Origin: Bradyrhizobium yuanmingense
GTDB taxonomy: Bacteria > Pseudomonadota > Alphaproteobacteria > Rhizobiales > Xanthobacteraceae
Reading direction: 5' to 3'
NCBI RefSeq assembly: GCF_029167105.1
Contig: NZ_JARFML010000024.1
Coordinates: 61,990-125,989 of the forward strand
Length of the DNA stretch: 64,000 bases
The position numbers and the translations under genes are program-made. Positions 8,514-17,356 of this stretch are shown here, one piece after another. The notes beneath the pieces were generated by a model that saw only the letters and a list, made by a program, of their open reading frames with translations, was not told where the DNA came from and made no database searches. Every line of letters starts with the position of its first letter. The first letter of the stretch is position 1.

Positions 8514-9959
8514 TCACAACTCCCTTGCATTCGAGAACGCAAAGCTGGACACCCGCCGCGTCGTCTCATCCAAAATCAACGTGCGCGTGATCGGCGGCTC
8601 GGCGCGCTGGGCGCAGTTCTCGCGTTCGCAGAGGCGACAGTTGACGCCGATCGGGGTGCCCTCGGCCTTCTCCAGGTCCATGCCGGTGGCGTAGGTCAGG
8701 CGGGCGGCGTGGCGGATCTCGCAGCCGAGGCCGATGGCAAAGCGCGGCTGCGGCAGCGGATGCGGCGCCACGGGACGGCGCACCATCTGCGCGATCGAGA
8801 AATAGCGCGTGCCGTCGGGCAGCTCGATCACCTGCTTGAGCAGACGATCCGGCGTGTCGAAGGTCGAATGCACGTTCCAGAGCGGACACGTGCCGCCGAA
8901 TTTCGAGAACGGGAAGGTGCCGGAGGAGAAACGCTTGGAGACGTTGCCGGCATTGTCGACGCGCAAGAGGAAGAACGGAATGCCGCGCGCATTCGGTCGC
9001 TGCAGCGTGGTGAGGCGGTGGCAGACCTGCTCGAAGCCGGAATTGAAGCGCTGTGCCAGCACGTGGATGTCGTAGTTCAGCGCTTCGGCGGCCGCGAGGA
9101 ACGCCGGGTAGGGCATCATCACGGCGGCCGCGAAGTAATTGCCGAGCGTGATCCGGAACAGCCGCCGCGGCGCATCGTCCAGCGGGCCGGCACGGCCGAT
9201 GATGGTCTCCAGCGCCTGCGCGCATTCCGCTAAGCCCAGCTGGAAGGCGAGCTGGAATGCGCGGCCGGGCGGATCGACCAGCTCCGAGATCAGCAGCTGC
9301 CGGCGGTGGCGGTCGAATCGGCGGAGCGTCTCGCGCATCACGTCGACCGGCATGATGCGGGTCTGGATCGAGTGCTTCTCGCGCAAGCGCGCGATCAGCG
9401 CGGCATACAGCCCTTCGGCGGGCTCGTTCAGCTCGTCGCGCAGATTTTCCGCCGCCTGCTCCAGCTCCGGAAAATAGTTGCGGTTGGCCTCGATCAGCTC
9501 GCGCACGCGCTCGACCGGATTGGCTTCAAAGCGCGTGCCGACGTCGCGGTCGGCCATCTGCGCCGCGGCCAGCGTCTCGCCCTGACGCGCCTCGGTATAG
9601 GCCGCGTAGAGCCGCTGCAGCGCATGGGTGACGCCGGGGCAGAGCTCGGCGAGGTCGCGTAGCTCCTGCTTGGGCACGTCGATCTGCCGGAACAGGGGAT
9701 CGGAGAAGATCTCGTTCAGCTCGGCGAAGAAGCGGTCCTCGTCCGCGGTGGCGAGGTCGCGCAGGTCGAGGTCATAGGTCTCGGCGAGCCGCAGCAGGAT
9801 CTGCGCCGTGACCGGGCGCTGGTTGCGCTCGATCAGGTTGACGTAGCTCGGCGAGATCCCGAGTCCCTCGGCGATCTGGGTCTGCGACAGCCCCAATTGC
9901 TGCCGGATCCGCCGGAAGCGCGGGCCGACGAAGAGTTTCTTGCCGGAATCGGCGGGCAT
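8514..9959 (-). CDS. XRE/ScfR-family (RamB-like) regulator of acetate/glyoxylate metabolism
   Basis: 481 residues. An N-terminal helix-turn-helix of the XRE type (about 11-65, LGLSQTQIAEGLGISPSYVN) is followed by an IrrE-like/DUF2083 region with GRAFQLAFQLGLAE, and by a C-terminal domain ending in a cysteine cluster (NCRLCERENC, C441, C444, C449) typical of short-chain fatty-acyl-CoA regulators. Corynebacterial RamB and related regulators control glyoxylate-shunt or acetate genes. Here the gene is divergent from isocitrate lyase with about 227 bp between them, which supports control of aceA. A GGAGA lies upstream of the ATG at 9959. Confidence 0.85.
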   Translation of the reverse strand: MPADSGKKLFVGPRFRRIRQQLGLSQTQIAEGLGISPSYVNLIERNQRPVTAQILLRLAETYDLDLRDLATADEDRFFAELNEIFSDPLFRQIDVPKQELRDLAELCPGVTHALQRLYAAYTEARQGETLAAAQMADRDVGTRFEANPVERVRELIEANRNYFPELEQAAENLRDELNEPAEGLYAALIARLREKHSIQTRIMPVDVMRETLRRFDRHRRQLLISELVDPPGRAFQLAFQLGLAECAQALETIIGRAGPLDDAPRRLFRITLGNYFAAAVMMPYPAFLAAAEALNYDIHVLAQRFNSGFEQVCHRLTTLQRPNARGIPFFLLRVDNAGNVSKRFSSGTFPFSKFGGTCPLWNVHSTFDTPDRLLKQVIELPDGTRYFSIAQMVRRPVAPHPLPQPRFAIGLGCEIRHAARLTYATGMDLEKAEGTPIGVNCRLCERENCAQRAEPPITRTLILDETTRRVSSFAFSNAREL

Positions 9960-10006
9960 GTCTCAGATCTCCAGACTCGATCAAGGTCAGAAGCATTGAC
10001 CTATTA

Positions 10007-10023
10007 TTTACAAATTTTACAAA
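10007..10023. promoter_or_regulatory. Direct-repeat operator candidate between regulator and aceA
   Basis: Two copies of TTTACAAA occur at 10007-10014 and 10016-10023, with starts 9 bp apart, in an AT-rich stretch of the divergent promoter region. TTTGCAAA/TTTACAAA-like boxes are what RamB/ScfR-type regulators are known or proposed to bind. The site is inferred from position and motif only. Confidence 0.4.
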
Positions 10024-10186
10024 GTGACATCTATTACACGTTCATATGTTACATGACATCACCAATAAAAAACAAGCCATCTGTACGAACTTTGCCTTTT
10101 CGCGTTTAGCTCCTGACACGCATCTCGCAATGCATTGTCAAGAATGTCGATGGCTCGACCGCCATCGTCGCGAAAGGATCAGGCAC

Positions 10187-11821
10187 ATGAATTACCAGCC
10201 CCGCGGTATCAACACCCTCCAGGGTCCGTCCTCGTATCAGGACGAGGTCAAGGCGGCTCAGGCGCTCCTCGAGACCCAGCCGACCTGGAACGGCGTGTCG
10301 GCCGAGGCCGTCGCGCGCATGCGCCTGCAGAACCGCTTCAAGACCGGCCTCGACATCGCCCGCTACACCGCGGCCGTGATGCGCGCCGACATGGCCGCCT
10401 ATGACAAGGATCCCACCAAGTACACCCAGTCGCTGGGCTGCTGGCACGGCTTCATCGCCCAGCAGAAGCTGATCTCGGTCAAGAAGCACTTCGGCGGCAA
10501 GACCGACCGCACCTACCTCTATCTCTCCGGCTGGATGATCGCGGCGCTGCGCTCCGAGTTCGGTCCGCTGCCCGACCAGTCCATGCACGAGAAGACCGCG
10601 GTGCCGGCGCTGATCGAGGAGCTCTACACCTTCCTGCGTCAGGCCGATTCGCGCGAGCTCAACGACATCTTCCGCCTGCTCGACAAGGCGCGCAAGGAAG
10701 GCGACAAGACCCGTGAGAAGGAGCTGATCGAGAAGATCGACAACTTCCAGACCCATGTCGTCCCCGTCATCGCCGACATCGATGCCGGCTTCGGCAACGC
10801 GGAGGCGACCTATCTGCTCGCCAAGAAGATGATCGAGGCGGGCGCCTGCGCGCTGCAGATCGAGAACCAGGTCTCCGACGAGAAGCAGTGCGGCCACCAG
10901 GACGGCAAGGTCACGGTGCCGCATGACGTCTTCCTGGCGAAGATCCGCGCCTGCCGCCACGCCTTCCTCGAGCTCGGCGTCGAAGACGGCATCGTCGTGA
11001 CCCGCACCGACTCGCTCGGCGCCGGCCTGACGCAGCAGATCGCCGTCAGCCACAAGCCCGGCGACATCGGCGACCAGTACAACAGCTTCCTCGATTGCGA
11101 GGAAATCACCGCGGAGAACGCCAAGAACGGCGACGTCATCATCAACCGCAACGGCAAGATGATGCGTCCGAAGCGGCTGCCCTCGAACCTCTACCAGTTC
11201 CGCCCCGGCACCGGTGCAGACCGCTGCGTTCTCGATTGCATCACCTCGCTGCAGAACGGCGCCGACCTGCTCTGGATCGAGACCGAGAAGCCGCATATCG
11301 AGCAGATCGCCAGCATGGTCGACCGCATCCGCAAGGTGGTGCCGAACGCCAAGCTCGCCTACAACAACTCGCCGTCGTTCAACTGGACCCTCAACTTCCG
11401 TTGGCAGGTCTACGACGCGATGAAGGAAGCGGGCCAGGACGTCAGCAAGTACAACCGTGCCGAGCTGATGAAGGCGGAGTACGACGACACGCCGCTGGCG
11501 AAGGAAGCCGACGAGCGCATCCGCACCTTCCAGGCGGATTCGGCCAAGCGCGCCGGCATCTTCCACCACCTGATCACGCTGCCGACCTACCACACGGCCG
11601 CGCTCTCGACCGACAATCTCGCCCGCGAGTATTTTGGCGAGCAGGGCATGCTGGGCTACGTCAAGAACGTCCAGCGCGCCGAGATCCGTCAGGGCATCGC
11701 CTGCGTGAAGCACCAGAACATGGCCGGCTCCGACATCGGCGACGACCACAAGGAATACTTCGCAGGCGAAGCTGCGCTGAAGGCGGGCGGCGTCCACAAC
11801 ACGATGAACCAGTTCGGCTAA
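10187..11821 (+). CDS. aceA: Isocitrate lyase
   Basis: 544 residues, the long form of the family rather than the 430-residue short form. It cleaves isocitrate to glyoxylate and succinate in the glyoxylate shunt. The catalytic cysteine motif KQCGH is at 233-237, metal-binding aspartates lie in ADIDAGFG (about 196-203), and the C-terminal lid region includes NTMNQFG. The frame is open to 10046, but the family N-terminus MNYQPRGINTLQGPSSYQ is at the ATG at 10187, with GAAAGGA upstream. The gene faces away from the XRE regulator and is followed 71 bp later by a DUF4170 gene, with a terminator after both. Confidence 0.97.
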   Translation: MNYQPRGINTLQGPSSYQDEVKAAQALLETQPTWNGVSAEAVARMRLQNRFKTGLDIARYTAAVMRADMAAYDKDPTKYTQSLGCWHGFIAQQKLISVKKHFGGKTDRTYLYLSGWMIAALRSEFGPLPDQSMHEKTAVPALIEELYTFLRQADSRELNDIFRLLDKARKEGDKTREKELIEKIDNFQTHVVPVIADIDAGFGNAEATYLLAKKMIEAGACALQIENQVSDEKQCGHQDGKVTVPHDVFLAKIRACRHAFLELGVEDGIVVTRTDSLGAGLTQQIAVSHKPGDIGDQYNSFLDCEEITAENAKNGDVIINRNGKMMRPKRLPSNLYQFRPGTGADRCVLDCITSLQNGADLLWIETEKPHIEQIASMVDRIRKVVPNAKLAYNNSPSFNWTLNFRWQVYDAMKEAGQDVSKYNRAELMKAEYDDTPLAKEADERIRTFQADSAKRAGIFHHLITLPTYHTAALSTDNLAREYFGEQGMLGYVKNVQRAEIRQGIACVKHQNMAGSDIGDDHKEYFAGEAALKAGGVHNTMNQFG

Positions 11822-11892
11822 CGGCGGATCGGACCGGTCTGGAAGCCAGGTTGGAGTCCAGGCCGGTCACGCACCTCAACAGGAGACTGACA

Positions 11893-12105
11893 ATGACCAA
11901 AGGCAGCAATTTCTGGGTGATCGGCGGCGAGTTCGGTTCGATGAACTTCCACAAGCTCGTGGAAGGCTCGGCCCAGGTCAAAGGTCCGTTCAAGACCCGC
12001 AAGGAAGCCGAGGACTGCTGGCGCGAGGTGTCGGAAGAGAGCCGTCACAAGGCCGGCGTCCGCTTCTCGATCGTGGAAGAGCCGCAACGCGCCCCGGCAG
12101 CCTGA
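11893..12105 (+). CDS. DUF4170 small protein
   Basis: 70 residues, MTKGSNFWVIGGEFGSMNFH, then GPFKTRKEAEDCWREVSEESR and RFSIVEE. The compact fold with the WVIGGEF and KTRKEAEDCWR motifs matches DUF4170, a family found in alphaproteobacteria and often next to isocitrate lyase. Its function is unknown. AGGAG precedes the ATG at 11893. It is presumably in one operon with aceA. Confidence 0.8.
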   Translation: MTKGSNFWVIGGEFGSMNFHKLVEGSAQVKGPFKTRKEAEDCWREVSEESRHKAGVRFSIVEEPQRAPAA

Positions 12106-12151
12106 TCGGCCGCTGCCGAGCTGAAACAAGAAGACGTCCAAGGACGGATGG

Positions 12152-12190
12152 TCCCATCCAGGCCTAGCCTGGGTGGGATCGTCTGCTTTT
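12152..12190 (+). terminator. Terminator-like hairpin after the aceA-DUF4170 operon
   Basis: TCCCATCCAGGC (12152-12163) pairs with GCCTGGGTGGGA (12167-12178) across a CTA loop with one G-T wobble. A T-containing tract (TCGTCTGCTTTT) follows. It sits 47 bp beyond the DUF4170 stop. Confidence 0.6.
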
Positions 12191-12298
12191 GGCACAGGTG
12201 AAACGGCTGTGGGCGCCGTAAGTCTCTGGAATTGTAGGCCTTTGCGGAGGGTTTGGTTGCTGATAGGTTAATGGAATAAGTCGAGGACGAGGCCGACA

Positions 12299-12853
12299 AT
12301 GTCAGAGCCCGAGACCAGCGGGACCGATCCCGGCCAGCCGCGCCCGGTGCGGCTGCGCGATGCGCTGCTGCGCGCGCGGATCGAGGCGGCCGACCGCACC
12401 GGCGTCGTCGTCGATTTGCGCGACGCCGAGGTGGCGCGGCTCGAGATCCTCAACGATGCGCTCGATCCCCTGTTCGCGCAGGTGCCTGATCGGATCGACC
12501 TGTTCGACCGCGGCATCAGCCAGGGCGATACGCCGCGGCTGTGGATCGACGTCGTCGCCCACATCGTGATGGGGCGTGACAAGCGGATGTACCGCTTCGT
12601 CCAGGACACCCGCTTCGGCCGCATCGTGCTCGCCGAATCGCACGACACCGCCGTGATCGTCGAGGCCGTCACCGACTATGTCGCGCGCCGCATGGTCGAG
12701 CGTGAACGCGCGATGGTGGTCGCGCCCGAGCCGCAGGCCCCGTCCGCCGCGCCGCCGCGCCGCTCGCGCCTGTGGCCGTTCGTGTTCGGCTTCGTGCTCG
12801 GCGCTGCTGCGTTGTTCGGGGTGGCAGTGCTTGCGGTCTTGCGGAGCTGGTAG
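12299..12853 (+). CDS. Conserved hypothetical protein with C-terminal membrane anchor
   Basis: 184 residues. Residues 1-140 are a soluble domain rich in Arg, Asp and Ile (RDAEVARLEILNDALDPLFA, FDRGISQGDTPRLWIDVVAH, RFGRIVLAESHD), followed by a proline-rich linker and a C-terminal helix (LWPFVFGFVLGAAALFGVAVLAVL). It is therefore a tail-anchored cytoplasmic protein. I cannot name the family. Downstream is a palindromic repeat and a convergent metallophosphoesterase gene. Confidence 0.65.
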   Translation: MSEPETSGTDPGQPRPVRLRDALLRARIEAADRTGVVVDLRDAEVARLEILNDALDPLFAQVPDRIDLFDRGISQGDTPRLWIDVVAHIVMGRDKRMYRFVQDTRFGRIVLAESHDTAVIVEAVTDYVARRMVERERAMVVAPEPQAPSAAPPRRSRLWPFVFGFVLGAAALFGVAVLAVLRSW

Positions 12854-12866
12854 ATTTCTCTCGGCC

Positions 12867-12968
12867 GTCATTCCGGGGCATGCGAAGCATGAACCCGGAA
12901 TCCATCGAGCAACAGCGCATGCGGGTGAATGGATTCCGGGTTCGCGCTGCTGCGCGCCCCGGAATGAC
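12867..12968. repeat. Palindromic intergenic repeat, copy 1 of 5 (GTCATTCCGGG family)
   Basis: Inverted arms GTCATTCCGGGGCATGCGAA and its complement at the far end (GCGCCCCGGAATGAC) enclose inner arms ACCCGGAATCCAT / ATGGATTCCGGGT. The same core occurs at 49382, 53927, 57503 and 59301. The element forms a long cruciform or hairpin and lies between convergent genes. Confidence 0.8.
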
Positions 12969-12975
12969 ACTGCCA

Positions 12976-13875
12976 CTAAATCAACCGCACATGCTTGATC
13001 TGCCCGATCTGAAATCCAGCCCCGAGGCTTCGCACCGTCTGCTCGCAACGCCAGCCGGCATTGTCCTTCTCGATCGTGAACAGATTATACGCCGCCGCTG
13101 GATAACGTCCGTGCGCCAGCGCGGAGGCCGACGGCACGCCGAGCGCGGGAATGTTGCCGTTGGGACCCTCGAACCACATCGTCGAATGAATGTGGTCGTG
13201 CCCGTGCAGGACCAGCTCGACGCCGTGGCGTTTCAACAGTCCCAGCAATTCCGGCGCGTCCGTCATCCGCTTCGCCCGCGCGCTGGATTTCAGCGGATGA
13301 TGCACCAGCAGCACGCGGAAGACGTCTTCCGCGGCGAGTCGCTCGAGCACCTCCGCAAGCGCGGCGAGCTGATCGCGCCCGAGCGTGCCGGTCGCCATCA
13401 GCGGCAGGGTCGGCACCGCCGTGGACAGGCTGATCAGCGCCAGCGGCCCGCGCCGGCGCACCGCTGGGAAGGCTGCTCCGCCGGGTGTGTCCGCGGCGAT
13501 GTAGTGCAGGAACGTCTCGCCGAAGCGATGGCGCGTCGCGCTGACATAGGCGTCGTGATTGCCGGGAATCGCGGTCACGCGGTCGGGCGGGCCGACGCTT
13601 TCGAGCCAGGCCAGCGCCGGTGCGAACTCCGCCTCCAGCGCCAGGTTGACGAGATCGCCCGTCACTGCGATGTGGTCGGGCGCCTGCGCCTTCATGTCGG
13701 CGACGAGCGCGTCGAGAACCTCGCGGCGCTGGTACTTGTGGCGATTGCGCGTCCAGTTGACATAGCCGAGCGCGCGCTTGCCCGCGAGCTCGATCAGCCG
13801 CGGCTTCGGCAAAGGCGCCAGATGCGGATCGGACAGGTGGGCGAGCGTGAAGGGAGTCAGCGTCAACGGAGTCAT
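12976..13875 (-). CDS. Calcineurin-like metallophosphoesterase
   Basis: 299 residues with all motifs of the metallophosphoesterase fold: SDPHL (14-18), GDLVNLALEAEF, GNHDAY, VHHPL and GHDHIH. These bind two metals and cleave phosphoester bonds. Substrates in this family include cyclic nucleotides (CpdA), DNA and phospholipid headgroups; the sequence does not decide among them. The N-terminus MTPLTLTPFTLAHLSD has no signal peptide. It is convergent with the hypothetical gene at 12299 and divergent from the Nudix gene, with about 93 bp between. Confidence 0.82.
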   Translation of the reverse strand: MTPLTLTPFTLAHLSDPHLAPLPKPRLIELAGKRALGYVNWTRNRHKYQRREVLDALVADMKAQAPDHIAVTGDLVNLALEAEFAPALAWLESVGPPDRVTAIPGNHDAYVSATRHRFGETFLHYIAADTPGGAAFPAVRRRGPLALISLSTAVPTLPLMATGTLGRDQLAALAEVLERLAAEDVFRVLLVHHPLKSSARAKRMTDAPELLGLLKRHGVELVLHGHDHIHSTMWFEGPNGNIPALGVPSASALAHGRYPAAAYNLFTIEKDNAGWRCEQTVRSLGAGFQIGQIKHVRLI

Positions 13876-13968
13876 GGCGCGCGAATGCCTCGCTATTGCT
13901 CCGCTGTAATGGCAAGGTCGCGCGCGCCGCGCAAGCAGGGCCTAAAACGGGGCGCGTCGAGGAGCCTG

Positions 13969-14460
13969 ATGGGGGAACGTCTGAACCGAGCCCGACGGAA
14001 AGCCGAGCCGCTGCTGCGGCGGATCTTCCACGTCTATTTCCTGCTCGTCCGCGGCATGACGCTCGGCGTCCGCGCCGTGGTGCTGGACGCCGACAATCGC
14101 GTGTTCCTGGTCAGGCACAGCTACGTCAGCGGCTGGTATTTGCCCGGCGGCGGCGTCGACTTCGGCGAGACCATGGAAGAGGCGCTGCGGCGCGAGCTCA
14201 AGGAGGAGGGCGACATCGATCTGACTGGCGAGGCGATCCTGCACGGGGTCTTCCTCAACAGCCACGTCTCCCGCCGCGACCACGTCGCGGTCTACGTGGT
14301 CAGGCGGTTCAGGCAGGACCGCGTCCCTGAGCCCAACCGCGAGATCGTCGAATGCGGGTTCTTCGACAATGCCGCATTGCCCGAGGGCACCACGCCCGGC
14401 ACGCGGTTGCGGATCGCCGAAGTGCTCGACGGCAGGCCCGTGATTGCGACGTGGCGCTGA
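13969..14460 (+). CDS. Nudix hydrolase
   Basis: 163 residues. The Nudix box GGVDFGETMEEALRREL continues KEEGDI; in the consensus GX5EX7REUXEEXGU the last glycine is replaced by aspartate, while the catalytic RE and EE residues are kept. The N-terminus GERLNRARRKAEPLLRRIFH is basic. A GAGGAG site precedes the ATG at 13969. It lies 86 bp before a glycosyltransferase in the same direction. The substrate is unknown. Confidence 0.85.
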   Translation: MGERLNRARRKAEPLLRRIFHVYFLLVRGMTLGVRAVVLDADNRVFLVRHSYVSGWYLPGGGVDFGETMEEALRRELKEEGDIDLTGEAILHGVFLNSHVSRRDHVAVYVVRRFRQDRVPEPNREIVECGFFDNAALPEGTTPGTRLRIAEVLDGRPVIATWR

Positions 14461-14546
14461 GGGCGGCCTGTGCTAGTAACCGCTCGACGCGCACGGCAGG
14501 CCACGCCGCTCGGGCGCGAGCCGACAAGCCTCGGAGTGCCGTCCTG

Positions 14547-15488
14547 ATGAGCTCAACGCAACTTCGTATCGCGGTGCTGGTGCCCTGCTACAACGAGGAG
14601 GCCGCGGTCGCGACCGTCGTTGCCGATTTCCGCAAGGCGCTGCCCGCGGCGGAGATCTACGTCTACGACAACAGTTCGCGCGACCGGACCGCCGCGGTCG
14701 CGCGCGAAGCCGGTGCGATCGTGCGCAGCGAGCGCCGGCAGGGCAAGGGCCACGTCGTGCGCCGCATGTTCGCTGACGTCGAGGCCGACGTCTATGTGCT
14801 GGTCGATGGCGATGCCACCTACGATGCGCCGAGCGCACCCATCATGATCGACAAGCTGCTCGACGAGCATCTCGACATGGTGGTCGGGCTTCGCGTCGAT
14901 CAGGTCCAGGCCGCCTACCGGCTCGGCCACCGCACCGGCAACCGCATGCTGACCGGCTTCCTGTCCGACACCTTCGGCCACGCTTTCAAGGACATCCTGT
15001 CCGGCTACCGGGTGTTCTCGCGCCGCTTCGTCAAGTCCTTTCCTGTCCTCTCCGACGGTTTCGAGATCGAGACCGAGCTCGCGGTCTATGCGCTGGAATT
15101 GTCGCTGCCGGTCGCCGAGGTCGAGACACCCTATTACGCGCGCCCCGAAGGCTCGTTCTCCAAGCTCAACACCTGGCGCGACGGTTTTCGCATCCTCGGC
15201 ACCATGCTGAAGCTCTATCGCAGCGAGCGGCCGTTGCGCTTCTTCACGGTGATCGGAATCCTGCTGGCGCTGGCGTCGATCATCTTCGCGATTCCGATCG
15301 TGATCACCTTCATCGAAACCGGCCTCGTGCCGCGCCTACCCACCGCCGTGCTGTCGATGGGCCTGATGATCATGGCCCTGCTGTCGGTGTCATCAGGACT
15401 CGTGCTCGATACGGTGACGCGAGGGCGGCGGGAGATGAAGATGCTGGCCTATCTGTCCCAGCCGGCGTCGAAACGGGACGCGGGTTGA
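14547..15488 (+). CDS. Family 2 glycosyltransferase (dolichol-phosphate-mannose-synthase type)
   Basis: 313 residues. The GT-A domain begins RIAVLVPCYNEEAAVATVV and contains the metal-binding triplet in YVLVDGDATYDAP (D-x-D) and the acceptor segment DILSGYRVFSRRF. Two C-terminal membrane helices (about 235-285) anchor it, as in bacterial DpmA/polyprenyl-phosphate sugar transferases. The sugar and acceptor are unknown. I chose the ATG at 14547 because the family starts here; the longer open frame upstream lies over the Nudix gene. Confidence 0.87.
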   Translation: MSSTQLRIAVLVPCYNEEAAVATVVADFRKALPAAEIYVYDNSSRDRTAAVAREAGAIVRSERRQGKGHVVRRMFADVEADVYVLVDGDATYDAPSAPIMIDKLLDEHLDMVVGLRVDQVQAAYRLGHRTGNRMLTGFLSDTFGHAFKDILSGYRVFSRRFVKSFPVLSDGFEIETELAVYALELSLPVAEVETPYYARPEGSFSKLNTWRDGFRILGTMLKLYRSERPLRFFTVIGILLALASIIFAIPIVITFIETGLVPRLPTAVLSMGLMIMALLSVSSGLVLDTVTRGRREMKMLAYLSQPASKRDAG

Positions 15489-15581
15489 GCCAGGCCTGCA
15501 GTTCGCCCGCCGGGAGGTGAAACGGGGCACCGACGCCGCCCATGGACCTTCGCAGGCGCAAGTGCTACTCCGCGAATTGAC

Positions 15582-16097
15582 ATGAACGATCTCTCACTGA
15601 CCATTCTTCCCGAAGCCGCCGGCGACGCCCAGGCGATCGAGCGGCTGCACGAACGCACCTTCGGCCCCGGACGCTTCGTGCTGAGCGCCTACCGCATCCG
15701 CGAGCACGTCGACCATCTGCTCGCACTGTCCTTCACGGCCCGTATCGGCACGCTCCTGGTCGGCTCCGTCAGGCAATTGCCGATTCTGATCGGCGAAACG
15801 CCGGCGCTGCTGCTCGGGCCGCTCACCGTCGAGCCGCCGTTCCGCGATCGCGGCATCGGCCGTCAGTTGATGGAGCGCGCACTGAAGGACGCCAAGGCGA
15901 AAGGTCACCGTCTGGTGCTGCTGGTCGGCGACGAGCCCTATTACGGCCGGGTCGGCTTCAAGCAGGTCGCCAAGGGCCGCATCACCATGCCCGGCCCGGT
16001 CGATGCCGCGCGCATCCTGGTGTTCGAGCTCGTCGACGGCGCCTTCGAGGGCGTGTCGGGCGTGGTCGGCCCCGACTGGAGCAAGGCGCGGGGGTAG
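15582..16097 (+). CDS. GNAT N-acetyltransferase (YhbS-like)
   Basis: 171 residues with a complete acetyl-CoA fold: LTVEPPFRDRGIGRQLMERAL carries the acetyl-CoA-binding RxxGxG loop, and GDEPYYGRVGFK is the conserved beta-bulge Y-x-x-x-G-F motif. It belongs to the COG3153 group. The substrate is unknown. It follows the glycosyltransferase by 94 bp and may share its transcript. A perfect hairpin at 16130 follows. Confidence 0.85.
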   Translation: MNDLSLTILPEAAGDAQAIERLHERTFGPGRFVLSAYRIREHVDHLLALSFTARIGTLLVGSVRQLPILIGETPALLLGPLTVEPPFRDRGIGRQLMERALKDAKAKGHRLVLLVGDEPYYGRVGFKQVAKGRITMPGPVDAARILVFELVDGAFEGVSGVVGPDWSKARG

Positions 16098-16129
16098 CTG
16101 CAGCGGCGGCTCCACGCCCGGATGGAGCG

Positions 16130-16155
16130 TCCGCCGTCGCTAAGGCGACGGCGGA
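16130..16155. terminator. Perfect hairpin between convergent genes
   Basis: TCCGCCGTCGC (16130-16140) pairs perfectly with GCGACGGCGGA (16145-16155) across a TAAG loop. There is no T-run in either direction. Position between the GNAT gene and the convergent LuxR gene suggests a transcription end or a stable 3' structure. Confidence 0.45.
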
Positions 16156-16210
16156 AGCGCAATCCAAGGCCAGGCGGACAAGTCCCGGGTCTCGCTCCGC
16201 GCGATCCTGC

Positions 16211-17323
16211 CTACGAGGCCTCCCCGGGGGATCTGACGACACCTATTGTCGCGAGAAGTGCAGCAAGCTCAGCCTGACCTCTCGTGTCGGTTTTGGCAAA
16301 GACTCGCCTGAGATGCGTTTTGACGGTATTGGCGGACAGCCCCAGCATGACGGCTGCTTCGGATGTCGTCCGGCCGGAGGACGCTGCAACTGCCACGCGT
16401 GCTTCCGCCCTGGTCAAGCCATATGCGTCCGTCAATTGCTGCGAGCTCGCCGTTCGTCTTTGCGAGGGATCGATCACGAAGGCGGCGCAGGCCGCGTTGC
16501 GGATGAAGGCCCCGCCGAGCATCCCGACTTCTTCGCTGCGCAGTCCCACGACGACAATAGTCAGAAGCCGCGTCCCCTCCACCGCTGGAACACTCATCGT
16601 TCCGCCGGCTCCGCCGGCCAATGTCGACCGGACAAGGTTTGCGAGGCGTCTCGAATGCAGGGCTGACCAGGTCGCCATCGAAGGCTTGAGCTTGAGCGTC
16701 CCTTCCGCTTCCAGCGAACAGGCCGTCTGGTTCGCAAAGACGACATGTGCCCTGGGACCCATGACGACGACGCCGTCCGCTAGTTGATCGATCACGTCGA
16801 ACGCGGCTCTCCTCAATGCGTGATACCCGGTCAGACGAAATCCCAATGTGACGGATCTCCGCAGATGGGGAGCCAGCATTTCGATGTGCTTACGGCCGGC
16901 TGCGTCGAATTCTCCGCGGCGCCTGCTGCGGCAGATGTTGAAGGCCACACGGAAGTCGTCCTTCGCTGCCAGCGCAATCATCGCGTTGTGCCCGATGCCT
17001 TGCGGCCTGAGGACCTCGTCGTAGAAGCCCGATTTCTCGAGCTCGCGCAGCGGCACCACCTCGTCCGACAGGACCACTTGCCCGATTGGCTTGTCCTCCA
17101 TCGCCTCCGACCAGGCATTCTGCATATGGCGTTCCTGGTAGACCTGATTGCATTGCTGGTTCAAGCGGCCGTTGAAATCGAAGTAGACCTGCTCGGCCGC
17201 GAGCGATTGTCCATACAATACCCCGCCTTCACTTCCTGTGAGATCGGCGATGGCGGTGAGAACGGCAGGCCAGAGGTCTTGTTGGCCAGCGGCCTCGTAT
17301 ATCAAATCGAGGATGCGTTCCAT
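16211..17323 (-). CDS. LuxR-family transcriptional regulator
   Basis: 370 residues. The C-terminal helix-turn-helix (about 305-360) reads LTRAEARVAVAASSGRTTSE and continues to SANTVKTHLRRVFAKT, a typical LuxR/GerE DNA-binding domain. The N-terminal 250 residues are a GAF/PAS-like sensor without autoinducer residues that I can identify. Some CheY-like or phosphorylation residues are absent, so this is a sensor-regulator, not a response regulator. It may control the downstream permease, but no operator is evident. Ribosome site not strong. Confidence 0.85.
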   Translation of the reverse strand: MERILDLIYEAAGQQDLWPAVLTAIADLTGSEGGVLYGQSLAAEQVYFDFNGRLNQQCNQVYQERHMQNAWSEAMEDKPIGQVVLSDEVVPLRELEKSGFYDEVLRPQGIGHNAMIALAAKDDFRVAFNICRSRRRGEFDAAGRKHIEMLAPHLRRSVTLGFRLTGYHALRRAAFDVIDQLADGVVVMGPRAHVVFANQTACSLEAEGTLKLKPSMATWSALHSRRLANLVRSTLAGGAGGTMSVPAVEGTRLLTIVVVGLRSEEVGMLGGAFIRNAACAAFVIDPSQRRTASSQQLTDAYGLTRAEARVAVAASSGRTTSEAAVMLGLSANTVKTHLRRVFAKTDTRGQAELAALLATIGVVRSPGEAS

Positions 17324-17356
17324 CGTTACGATCCAGGATGCACCTGACAGGCCCTT

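Noticed and set aside
10106..11797. A 563-codon minus-strand frame opposite aceA
   Set aside because: It is the complement of isocitrate lyase and has no motif or start context.
16098..16210. Small RNA in the 16.1 kb gap because of two hairpins
   Set aside because: Only short GC-rich stems between convergent genes are visible and no promoter or U-run supports an independent transcript.
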